From the NCBI GenBank assembly GCA_016192825.1, contig JACPTK010000019.1, forward strand, positions 1 to 36,594: a DNA stretch of 36,594 nt, given 5' to 3'. This document shows, one piece after another, positions 23,766 to 30,675 of this stretch. Position 1 is the first letter of the stretch; every line of letters begins with the position of its first letter. Under the pieces are notes generated by a model. It saw only the letters and a list, made by a program, of their open reading frames with translations. It had not been told where the DNA came from and ran no database searches. The stretch comes from Betaproteobacteria bacterium (GTDB lineage Bacteria > Pseudomonadota > Gammaproteobacteria > Burkholderiales > SG8-41). A program made the translations under genes and the position numbers.

Positions 23766-25031
23766 ATGCGCGCAGACGTCCAGGACGCCGTCAATCGCGT
23801 CGATCAGCAGCGGCTGTGGCGGCGCCTCACGGAGATGGCGGGAATCGGCGCCATTCCCGGCGGCGGCGTCAACCGCGCGGCGTTTTCGAAGGAAGACATC
23901 GCGGCCCGGAAGTTGCTGGTGTCCTGGGCCCGCGCGCGCAACTTCACCGTGGCCGTGGACGCGATCGGCAACCTTTTCATCCGCCGCGCCGGGACCGATC
24001 CGCGCGCGGCGCCGGTGATGACCGGCAGCCACATGGACAGCCAGCCGCGCGGCGGGCGCTTCGACGGAATCTACGGGGTGCTCGCCGGCCTCGAAGCGAT
24101 CGAGGCGATCGAGCAGGCGGGCGTGAAGACCCGCCGCCCGCTCGAGCTCGTCGCGTGGAGCAACGAGGAAGGCGGGCGCTTCGCTCCCTGCACCATGGGC
24201 TCGGCGGTGTACACCGGGGCGAGGCGGCTCACCGAGTTTCTCGAGGTGACGGACAACGACGGCGTCGCGCTCGAGGATGCGCTGGCGCGGACGCTCGCGG
24301 CCCTGCCCGCCGCCGAACAGCGCGCGCTGAAAGCGCCCGCCGCCGCCTATATCGAGGCGCACATCGAGCAAGGGCCGCTGCTCGAGCGGGAAGGCAGGAC
24401 CATCGGCGTGGTGACCGGCATCCAGGGCCTGCGCTGGTTCAACGTCGAGATCTTCGGCGAGACCGCGCACGCGGGCACGACGCCGCTCGCCGCCCGCAAG
24501 GACGCGCTGCGCGAGGCGATCGCCGCCATCGGCGCGCTGCACGAGCTCACGCGCGATGCGAGCGACACGCTGCGCTTCACGATCGGACGCGTGCTGGTCA
24601 CGCCGAACTCGCCCAACTCGGTGCCGAGCCACGTCATGTTCTCCGTCGACGTGCGCCATCCCGTCGCGGCGACGATCGCGCGCCTGGGAGAAGCGATCGA
24701 GCCGGCGGTGCGGAAGGCCGTGACACACTGTTCGGTCAAGGTCACGCCCACGCTGCGCGACGATCCGTGCGCGTTCGATCCCGCGGTGGTGGACTGCGTG
24801 GAGCGCGCGGCGCAGTCGCTGAAGCTCGCGCACCGGCGCATGCCGTCGGGGGCGAGTCACGATGCAATGTACCTGGCGCGGGTGTGCCCGACCGGCATGA
24901 TCTTCGTGCCATGCGAGCGGGGCATCAGCCACAACGAGGCCGAGAACGCCAGGCCCGGGGATCTCGCCGCCGGCGCGCGCGTGCTCACCGCCGCGCTGCT
25001 GGAACTCGCCGGTCAGAATCGTGATTCGTGA
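23766..25031 (+). CDS. M20-family hydantoinase/carbamoylase-type amidase
   Basis: 421 residues. Metal ligands of the N-carbamoyl-amino-acid hydrolase/allantoate amidohydrolase group are visible: His89 (GSHMDSQ), Asp100 (GRFDGIYGV), Glu134/135 (WSNEEGGRF), His199 (EAHIEQGPLLE), and a C-terminal His in ISHNEAE. The insertion domain carries GETAHAGTTP. These cytoplasmic enzymes release ammonia and CO2 from ureido compounds. It is next to the CodA-like amidohydrolase, which suggests a shared ureide or pyrimidine pathway. The last two codons and the stop are formed by the repeat GTGATTC-GTGAATC. Confidence 0.92.
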   Translation: MRADVQDAVNRVDQQRLWRRLTEMAGIGAIPGGGVNRAAFSKEDIAARKLLVSWARARNFTVAVDAIGNLFIRRAGTDPRAAPVMTGSHMDSQPRGGRFDGIYGVLAGLEAIEAIEQAGVKTRRPLELVAWSNEEGGRFAPCTMGSAVYTGARRLTEFLEVTDNDGVALEDALARTLAALPAAEQRALKAPAAAYIEAHIEQGPLLEREGRTIGVVTGIQGLRWFNVEIFGETAHAGTTPLAARKDALREAIAAIGALHELTRDASDTLRFTIGRVLVTPNSPNSVPSHVMFSVDVRHPVAATIARLGEAIEPAVRKAVTHCSVKVTPTLRDDPCAFDPAVVDCVERAAQSLKLAHRRMPSGASHDAMYLARVCPTGMIFVPCERGISHNEAENARPGDLAAGARVLTAALLELAGQNRDS

Positions 25032-25034
25032 ATC
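25021..25034. repeat. Two heptad units at the amidase stop
   Basis: GTGATTC and GTGAATC, in register, contain the TGA stop of the upstream gene. Same word class as at 14871-14891. Confidence 0.5.
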
Positions 25035-25044
25035 CCGCCTTGCA

Positions 25045-26754
25045 TCATTTTTTTGCCGGGATGATGGGCAGCAGCAAATACGATACTTTGTCTCCGCCGG
25101 CGTAAATCGTGTTTTGCGCGCCGATGTTGTAGTCCGCGTGGTAGTGCCGGTAAACGGATGACCCGACGCCGTCGCGCGGCTGAACGTCGAGGCGGATGCG
25201 GTGGCCCTTCTTGAACACCATGGAGGTCGGCCAGATCTCCACGTGGCACTCGACGATCTCCCCGGGCTTGAGCCACTGCCGCTCGTCGTGCGCGTGGTAC
25301 GGGCGATAGGGCAGCGAACGCCGGGGATCGAGCTTGCGGTGCGAGGCGCGCAGCCAGCCCTTCGCGACCGGCACGTGGTCGCCGCCGCCTTGCTGGCCCT
25401 CTTCCCACACGTCCTTTCCGTCGGGCCCGATATTGCGCATGGTCGCGAAGATGTCCATGTCTTCCGACGAGCTCGAGACCCACAGCACCAGCACAACAGG
25501 GCCGGTGATCTCGGTGTCTTCGGTCAGCGGCGCGGTGATGAAAGAGATGCCGGTGCGGTCCACGCTGCCGAGCGCGTGCGACGGCGCCGAGGAGCTCACG
25601 CCCGCGTGCGACGGCGGGCTCGCTGCGTAGGTCGCGTTGGCCGGCTTCGGCGGGGGCGCCGCGACGATCTCGCCCTCGGGTTCTCCATTCCGGTTCTGCT
25701 GTTCCGCGTTGAGCATGAGATGCATCCTTGTCCACTGCGTCCGGGCGAGGGGCCACTCGTTCTCGAAGCGGAACTGGTAGCTCTTCTTGTCGCCGCCCGT
25801 GCGGATCATGAGCTTCACCGGCGGCTCGTCCATGATCCCGGTGTCCATCCCCTTCAACCAGTGGTCGAAGAAGCGCAGCTGGTCCATGCGCCCTTCCTCC
25901 GAATGGAAGGGGTGGAAATGCGTGCCGCTGTGGATGCGCAGCTTTTTGTGCTTCGAGGCCGCGTGCATGAACGCCTCGATGTTGCCGCGGAGGTGCAGCC
26001 CCATGCCGGTCCAGTTGCCCACGCTGTAGAACGGCACGACGGTTTTCTCCCAGTCGGCGCTGCGCAAGCGCCAGTATTCCGAGTCGAGGCTGTTGCTTGC
26101 CCAGTTCCACAGCATGTTGTTATTGAATGCGCCGGGGTTGTAGCTTCGCGCCCGGCCCATCAGGTGGTGGGCCATGTTGGTGGCGATCCAGGTGTGGAGG
26201 AAACCCATGGCGAAGATGCCGCCGTGGTAGGTCTGGTCCCGGTAGAGGTCGGCCCGTCCTTCCCACGGGATCATCGCCTTCAGCGAGGGGGGCTGCAGCT
26301 TGGCGACGCGCCATTGGCAGTTCGAGTGATAGGACACGCCCAGCGTGCCGATATTGCCGGAGCACCACGGCAGCTTCGCGACCCATTCGATCGCGTCGCA
26401 GAAGTCCACGGCCTCCGCATGCGAGTTGGGGTCCGACGGGCCCGGGGATTTGCCCGAGCCGCGCGCATCCACGCGCACCAGCGCGTAGCCGCGCGGGCAC
26501 CACCACAACGGGTTGCCGGTCTCCCACGCGAGGTAGGGATTGGCTTTCTCTTCCAGGTCCGCGGGCGGGATCCAGAGCCGGTCCTTCTGGTAGGGGCCGA
26601 TGCTCATGATCGCCGGGAAGCGCTCGGCTCCCCCGTCGGGGCGCAGCGCGTCGGCGTACAGCACCGCCCCGTCCCGCATCGGGATCTTCACGTCCTTTTC
26701 CACGATCAGCTTGTAATCGCGCGGCTGCGAAACGTTGTACGAGGTTGTAGCCAT
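25045..26754 (-). CDS. CocE/NonD-type (S15) hydrolase
   Basis: 569 residues: an alpha/beta-hydrolase core with an X-Pro dipeptidyl-peptidase/cocaine-esterase layout and a C-terminal jelly-roll domain (about 390-569, with LKPGEIVECHVEIWPTS and GHRIRLDVQPRD). Catalytic Ser141 is in GTLGVSYHSNCQW; the final Gly of the usual GxSYxG is Ser. Oxyanion-region VRVDARGSGKSPG is at 93-105. No signal peptide is seen. It lies 80 bases downstream of a Bug gene on the same strand, the fourth receptor/hydrolase pair of this window. Substrate: probably an ester or amide; unknown. Confidence 0.9.
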   Translation of the reverse strand: MATTSYNVSQPRDYKLIVEKDVKIPMRDGAVLYADALRPDGGAERFPAIMSIGPYQKDRLWIPPADLEEKANPYLAWETGNPLWWCPRGYALVRVDARGSGKSPGPSDPNSHAEAVDFCDAIEWVAKLPWCSGNIGTLGVSYHSNCQWRVAKLQPPSLKAMIPWEGRADLYRDQTYHGGIFAMGFLHTWIATNMAHHLMGRARSYNPGAFNNNMLWNWASNSLDSEYWRLRSADWEKTVVPFYSVGNWTGMGLHLRGNIEAFMHAASKHKKLRIHSGTHFHPFHSEEGRMDQLRFFDHWLKGMDTGIMDEPPVKLMIRTGGDKKSYQFRFENEWPLARTQWTRMHLMLNAEQQNRNGEPEGEIVAAPPPKPANATYAASPPSHAGVSSSAPSHALGSVDRTGISFITAPLTEDTEITGPVVLVLWVSSSSEDMDIFATMRNIGPDGKDVWEEGQQGGGDHVPVAKGWLRASHRKLDPRRSLPYRPYHAHDERQWLKPGEIVECHVEIWPTSMVFKKGHRIRLDVQPRDGVGSSVYRHYHADYNIGAQNTIYAGGDKVSYLLLPIIPAKK

Positions 26755-26834
26755 TTTGTGTTCTCGCTCAGCGAAGACCTGCAGCGGGTTGCGTGGCCGG
26801 GGAAGGCTGATTCGCGCTCCGACGCGCCGCCGGC

Positions 26835-27803
26835 TTATTGGCTATGGAACAGGTTGGCGCTCCGTACCACGCGCCCCCACTTTTCCGTTTCCGACTTGAT
26901 CCACGCGGCAAATTCCTCCGGCGTGCTGCTCTCCGCGTCGGCGCCCATGCTGCCCAGCCGGTCCCGCATCTCCGACAACGCAAGCACGCGAGCGGTATCC
27001 CGGTGCACCTTCCGGACGATGTCCGGCGGCGTGCCGGCCGGCGCGAGCAGCCCGCCCCACCCGACCGAGATCACCTTGGGAAATCCGGACTCGATCATCG
27101 TCGGTGTCCCGGGGAATACCGTTGAGCGCCGGGTGCCGCAGGTTGCCAGCAGCCGCAGCCTTCCGGAGCGGATGTGCGACGCCGCGCCCGCCAGCGGCGT
27201 GAAAATCAGCGCGTTCTGGCCGCTGATCAGCTCGGTGAGCGCCGGCGTCGTGCCCTTGTACGGCACGTGCAGCATCTTCAGCCCGGATTCCACCTCGAAC
27301 AGCACGGCGGTGAGATGGCTCACGTTGCCGATCCCGGCCGAGGCGTAAAGCAAATCGCCCGGCCGCGAGCGGCCCAGGGCGACCAGCTGTTTTACCGAAC
27401 GAACCGGCAGGTACGGATTGACCACCAGCGCGATGGTATTGGTGACCGTCTGGGTGATCGGCGCGAAGTCGCGCAAGGTGTCGTAGGGCACTGACTTGTA
27501 TATCGAGCGATTGACCGTCAGCACCGAGGTAAAACCATACAAGAGCGTGTAGCCGTCCGGCTTCGACTGGGCGACCAGGCCCATGCCGATGATGCCGTTC
27601 GCTCCCGGACGATTATCCACGACGACCTGCTGGCCCCAGTCAATCGGGAGCTTCTGGGCGATCTCGCGCAGGACGATGTCGGCGCCGGACCCCGCGGGCA
27701 CGGGCACAACGATGCGGACCGGGCGGACCGGATACTCGGCGGCATCGGCCGCGAACGCCGCAACCGCGGCAAACAAAATGCATGGCAACATTGCGCGTTT
27801 CAT
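26835..27803 (-). CDS. Bug/TctC-type periplasmic solute receptor
   Basis: 322 residues with signal peptide (MKRAMLPCILFAAVAAFAADA) and a good GAGGAG ribosome binding site. Motifs YPVRPVRIVVPVPAGSGAD, VDNRPGANGIIG and PDGYTLLYG. The loop GSGADIV differs from the PGG(T/I)xD of the other copies. It precedes the CocE-like hydrolase and probably shares its transcript. No transporter membrane genes are nearby. Confidence 0.92.
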   Translation of the reverse strand: MKRAMLPCILFAAVAAFAADAAEYPVRPVRIVVPVPAGSGADIVLREIAQKLPIDWGQQVVVDNRPGANGIIGMGLVAQSKPDGYTLLYGFTSVLTVNRSIYKSVPYDTLRDFAPITQTVTNTIALVVNPYLPVRSVKQLVALGRSRPGDLLYASAGIGNVSHLTAVLFEVESGLKMLHVPYKGTTPALTELISGQNALIFTPLAGAASHIRSGRLRLLATCGTRRSTVFPGTPTMIESGFPKVISVGWGGLLAPAGTPPDIVRKVHRDTARVLALSEMRDRLGSMGADAESSTPEEFAAWIKSETEKWGRVVRSANLFHSQ

Positions 27804-27914
27804 GCGTGTCTCCTCGGCATGGTTGTCGTTCCCCGTCTGGTTTTTTTAAATATCCTACAAGCGACCGCGGCCCGCAAGCGAATCGTGACCTCCGCTCCAC
27901 ATTATGGAGTTGGC

Positions 27915-27995
27915 GGCTGCCAACCGCCCACTGCAAACTTTTGTCTCAGCACTCAGCACTCGGAACTCAGCACTCAGCACTCAGCACTCAGCACT
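27915..27995. repeat. Dispersed repeat copy 2 with CAGCACT heptads
   Basis: 27915-27967 matches 20768-20820 (49 of 53). Seven CAGCACT-type units occupy 27947-27995 without a break; only the third (CGGAACT) differs. The rest of the gap to 28084 holds no supported gene. Confidence 0.8.
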
Positions 27996-28084
27996 TATCC
28001 CTCGGCAGGTCCCTCCTCCCTTCCTCATTTGGTGGGAGAATAGGATTGCCCCACCCCGTCGCAAGACACACCGGAGATTTTCGC

Positions 28085-28393
28085 GTGGCCACCCCGAAAC
28101 CGAAAGACCAGGACGCCCGGCAGATCGACCTGGACGAAGTCGCCAAGTTGATCGAAGCCCTGGAGCGGGACCTGAAGAACGTCCAGGGCGAATCGAAAGA
28201 CATTCAGCGCCTGAGAGACGAAGTCGAGACGCTCAAGAACGTGCTCAAGTCACCGGTGCGCCGGCACCATTGGGTCAGAGACGCTCTGCACGACATCCGG
28301 GAACGCTTCGACGACGTGCTGGACGCCGCCGTCGCCGAGGGAATCCAGGTCAGTCGCTACATTGCGGAGATCGGGCGGATACTGGGGATGTGA
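28085..28393 (+). CDS. Small coiled-coil protein, unknown function
   Basis: 102 residues from GTG 28085, with GGAG at 28073-28076 (8-base spacing). Upstream in-frame ATG codons would translate the heptad repeat and are rejected. The sequence has a helical, charged central part (DEVAKLIEALERDLKNVQGESKDIQRLRDEVETLKNVL in outline) that should form a coiled coil, then a second amphipathic helix to the end (IAEIGRILGM). No membrane segment. I do not recognise the family. Confidence 0.75.
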   Translation: MATPKPKDQDARQIDLDEVAKLIEALERDLKNVQGESKDIQRLRDEVETLKNVLKSPVRRHHWVRDALHDIRERFDDVLDAAVAEGIQVSRYIAEIGRILGM

Positions 28394-28418
28394 ATCCGCG
28401 TTGAGTTGGCAGCAATTC

Positions 28419-28502
28419 AGTGCAGAGTGCTGAGTTCTGAGTGCCGAGTTCGGAGTTCCGAGGTCTTCCACTTAGCACTTTGCACTCAGCACTCAGCACC
28501 GA
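28419..28502. repeat. Inverted heptad array (AGTNCNG then GCACTCA)
   Basis: Twelve consecutive 7-base units. The first six are AGTGCAG, AGTGCTG, AGTTCTG, AGTGCCG, AGTTCGG, AGTTCCG; two transition units follow; then GCACTTT, GCACTCA, GCACTCA, GCACCGA. The halves are the same word in opposite orientation, so the array can fold into a long hairpin between the coiled-coil gene and the lipoprotein gene, which converge. Confidence 0.85.
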
Positions 28503-28513
28503 GAATAACGCCC

Positions 28514-28642
28514 TCAGGGGCACGCCACCGTGCTCTTCGGGTTCGGGCACCAATCGGGGCTGTTCGAGACGCCGATGGAGAGCGCGCCGCAGCCGGCGAG
28601 GAGCAGACAGATTACGACGATCGCGAAGCGCAGTCTGATCAT
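28514..28642 (-). CDS. Tiny lipoprotein, 42 residues
   Basis: ATG 28642 to TGA 28514, preceded by GGAG with 8-base spacing. MIRLRFAIVVICLLLAGCGA is a full lipoprotein signal with lipobox LAGC (Cys18). The mature part (about 25 residues) has SPDWCPNP and ends VACP, so two further cysteines could form a disulphide. I know no named family. It is divergent from the ECF sigma gene, and an FNR-like site lies between them, so it may share that control. Short length makes this call less certain, but signal, lipobox and ribosome site agree. Confidence 0.7.
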   Translation of the reverse strand: MIRLRFAIVVICLLLAGCGALSIGVSNSPDWCPNPKSTVACP

Positions 28643-28681
28643 AAAGTTGACTCCAACCCGGTTTCTTGATTAGGGCCGATC

Positions 28682-28695
28682 TTGACTTAAATCAA
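28682..28695. promoter_or_regulatory. FNR/ANR-like box before the ECF sigma gene
   Basis: TTGACTTAAATCAA fits TTGAT-N4-ATCAA with one change. It lies 53 bases before the sigma factor ATG and 39 bases before the divergent lipoprotein ATG. Confidence 0.45.
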
Positions 28696-28748
28696 ATTGT
28701 GCGCCGATGTAAAGGAACACCATAAACACCATCGGGCGATCCAATCCG

Positions 28749-29351
28749 ATGGAAACGGCTTCGGCCAACAACGAGTTCCAGTCGGTCCACGACCGCTTCC
28801 GGCCGCGCGTCCTGCGCTATCTCGCGCGCCTTGTCGGCGAGGCCGAGGCGGAGGACCTTACGCAGTCCGTCATGCTCAAGGTCAGCGAGGGTCTGCCCGG
28901 ATTCCGCGGCGATTCGAGCGTTTCCACCTGGATCTACAGCATCGCGACCAACGCGGCCATGGACAGGCTGCGCCGTAAGACGATTCAAACGATTAGCGAG
29001 ACGGAATTTGAATCTGACGAGGGTGATGCCCCGGCGGGCCCGCAAGCCCCATCGGTCGAAGCAACGGCAATTCGCGAGGAGATGAGCGCCTGCATCCGCG
29101 AGTTCATTGAACGCCTCCCGGACAACTACAAGGCCGTGATGGTGCTGAGCGAGCTGGAAGGGTTCAAGAACGACGAGATCGCGAGCATCCTCGAGCTGAG
29201 CCTCGACACGGTCAAGATTCGCCTGCATCGCGCCCGCGAAAGGCTACGTAAGGATCTAGGGCTCGGATGCAGCTTCCATCGCGACGAGGACGGCGACCTC
29301 GCTTGCGACCGCAAGCCGACCGCCACCATCACCGTTCGCAAGCGCAGCTAG
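28749..29351 (+). CDS. ECF-type RNA polymerase sigma factor
   Basis: 200 residues. Sigma region 2 is at about 13-80 (FRPRVLRYLARLVGEAEAEDLTQSVML, then STWIYSIATNAAMDRLRR), and region 4 at about 118-168 (LPDNYKAVMVLSELEGFKNDEIASILELSLDTVKIRLHRARERLRK). A short C-terminal extension with GCSFHRDEDGDLACDRKP has two Cys and a His, possibly a redox or metal sensor replacing a separate anti-sigma factor. It precedes a membrane protein, a DGC zinc protein and an AhpD-like protein, two of which carry matching candidate promoters. I recall similar sigma/DGC/carboxymuconolactone-type clusters in other proteobacteria. Confidence 0.92.
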   Translation: METASANNEFQSVHDRFRPRVLRYLARLVGEAEAEDLTQSVMLKVSEGLPGFRGDSSVSTWIYSIATNAAMDRLRRKTIQTISETEFESDEGDAPAGPQAPSVEATAIREEMSACIREFIERLPDNYKAVMVLSELEGFKNDEIASILELSLDTVKIRLHRARERLRKDLGLGCSFHRDEDGDLACDRKPTATITVRKRS

Positions 29352-29354
29352 CCC

Positions 29355-29380
29355 GTATCCTTTTCCGTGGTTGTCTCGTC
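29355..29380 (+). promoter_or_regulatory. Candidate ECF promoter 1
   Basis: GTATCC (29355-29360), 16-base spacer, CGTC (29377-29380), then AAGGGAGTGAAAGACACAAC. The CGTC -10 is typical of ECF promoters. It lies 39 bases before the ATG of the small membrane protein and is repeated at 29673-29698. Confidence 0.6.
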
Positions 29381-29419
29381 CAAGGGAGTGAAAGACACAA
29401 CATCCCTGGAGGTGGTGCA

Positions 29420-29653
29420 ATGTACTTCTACTTCAGTTTAATTCCCGCCACTTTTTCCGTGGCCCTCGGTTATTTCATTCTTTTTTCGTCCACCAAGACC
29501 CAAGGTGCGGTGAGAACGCTCGGTCAGATCCTCGCTATCTGGGTATTCGTTCTTGCAGCGGCATTGCCAGTGGCAGGCGCTTATGCGACGTATTCGGGTC
29601 TCCCCCCGATAGATGCAACGATGCGGTCGATGCACTCCGGAGGGAATCCCTGA
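29420..29653 (+). CDS. Small membrane protein, two predicted helices
   Basis: 77 residues from ATG 29420 with GGAGG (29408-29412) 7 bases upstream. Two hydrophobic segments: FYFSLIPATFSVALGYFILF (3-22) and LGQILAIWVFVLAAALPVAGAY in outline (about 34-55). No enzyme motif. It lies directly behind candidate promoter 1, so it is likely a target of the upstream ECF sigma factor. Function unknown; it could sense or transmit a membrane signal. Confidence 0.75.
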   Translation: MYFYFSLIPATFSVALGYFILFSSTKTQGAVRTLGQILAIWVFVLAAALPVAGAYATYSGLPPIDATMRSMHSGGNP

Positions 29654-29672
29654 AATTGGAGCCCTGAGCGCT

Positions 29673-29698
29673 GTATCCATTTCCGCAGTCGTGCCGTC
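29673..29698 (+). promoter_or_regulatory. Candidate ECF promoter 2
   Basis: GTATCC (29673-29678), 16-base spacer, CGTC (29695-29698), followed by AAGGGAGTGGAATACACAAC. The whole 49-base block (29673-29721) matches 29355-29403 in 40 positions. It lies 35 bases before the ATG of the DGC protein. Confidence 0.6.
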
Positions 29699-29733
29699 TA
29701 AGGGAGTGGAATACACAACATATGGAGATCAAT

Positions 29734-30234
29734 ATGGACGCTTACACACCGGACTTTTCTCTCGAAGTGCAGGGGGTCAAGGGCTTCTGCCCGGTGGGCG
29801 AGACCTACGCGAAGCAGCAGATCGCGAAGAAAACCATGCCGGTCCTCTCCTGCGAGGGGCCGTGCATCCGGGGGGAAATCGCAAGGCTGGCCGCGAACCT
29901 GGTCGCTCAAGAGGTTCCGGCGCTCGCGCGGGCCTGCCACGCCGAAACCTTCTTCGTTCCGCATTCAGCAATGGCAGCCTGGGTGAAGGAGGCGGAGAAG
30001 ATCATCATGATCGACGGCTGCTTCCTCAAGTGCCATGGCCGGGTGCTCAAGAAGCTCGTCCGCGAAGATCGGGTCGTTCAATTTGATGCGCTGCCTTTTT
30101 ACAAGAAATACAACGATATCTTTCTGATGGACAATGTCCCGGAAGGGGAGCGCAAGGCGGTCGCGCGTCAAGTGGCCGACAAGATCATCGCGAAGCTCAA
30201 GCAGGAAGCTGCGCTGGAACCCGCGGCGGCGTAG
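29734..30234 (+). CDS. DGC-domain putative zinc-binding protein
   Basis: 166 residues from ATG 29734, preferred because GGAG lies 6 bases upstream; ATG 29722 is also open. Cysteines occur in GFCPVGETY, VLSCEGPCIRGEIA, ARACHAE and IDGCFLKCHGR. The last is the Asp-Gly-Cys motif that names the DGC family (PF08859), thought to bind zinc. No export signal. It sits behind ECF promoter 2 and before the AhpD-like gene (15-base gap). The exact role is unknown; redox or metal homeostasis fits the cysteines. Confidence 0.85.
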   Translation: MDAYTPDFSLEVQGVKGFCPVGETYAKQQIAKKTMPVLSCEGPCIRGEIARLAANLVAQEVPALARACHAETFFVPHSAMAAWVKEAEKIIMIDGCFLKCHGRVLKKLVREDRVVQFDALPFYKKYNDIFLMDNVPEGERKAVARQVADKIIAKLKQEAALEPAAA

Positions 30235-30249
30235 CAAGAAAGCGTGCAC

Positions 30250-30675
30250 ATGCCTCATCTCACACCGCGCGAGCGCGAACTGGTGTCACTGGGCGCCGCA
30301 ATGGGCAGCAATTGCATTTCGTGCATCGAACACCACGTCCCGGCTTCGAGAAACGCGGGGCTCCCCGATGCGCAGATCTCCGAAGCCATCAATCTGGCGG
30401 GCGAGCTTCGGCAGGTGCCGGCGCGCAAGACTCTCGATGCGGCCGTCAGGGTCTTCCCCGTCAAGCAGTCAGAACAAGATTATGTAACAGGTCATCCTTC
30501 ATCCTTTCATTTCTGCCGCAGGCAGAACAGCGCGCCCAAGGCAGCGAGGCAAAGGCCGGCCGAGACGAAGACCGCGGAGACGCCCATCGAATCCAGCATG
30601 AGCCCGAACAGCACCGGCGCGAAAGCCTGCGTGGCGCGGGCCGGAGCGCCGAGCAGGCCGGCGCGCGCGCCGTAG
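30250..30675 (+). CDS. AhpD/carboxymuconolactone decarboxylase-like protein with run-on tail
   Basis: Residues 1 to about 72 form a compact AhpD-like domain (LTPRERELVSLGAAMGSNCI) with the CxxC active site Cys22, Cys25 and nearby His28/His29 (CISCIEHH), then ISEAINLAGELRQVPA. This is the normal length for small family members. The frame has no stop there and runs on about 70 residues through two CATCCTT repeat units and antisense into the MFS gene. The tail has no family character, so the original stop was probably lost at the repeat junction. An in-frame GTG at 30244 is an alternative start. It belongs to the ECF sigma block. Confidence 0.75.
   Translation: MPHLTPRERELVSLGAAMGSNCISCIEHHVPASRNAGLPDAQISEAINLAGELRQVPARKTLDAAVRVFPVKQSEQDYVTGHPSSFHFCRRQNSAPKAARQRPAETKTAETPIESSMSPNSTGAKACVARAGAPSRPARAP
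30493..30506. repeat. Two CATCCTT heptads
   Basis: Two perfect tandem CATCCTT units lie directly against the stop codon of the MFS gene (30507-30509) and inside the run-on frame of the AhpD-like gene. Same word as at 22279-22306. Confidence 0.6.

Noticed and set aside
27947-28502. Possible CRISPR array
   Set aside because: Units are contiguous heptads with no spacers, no leader and no cas genes.
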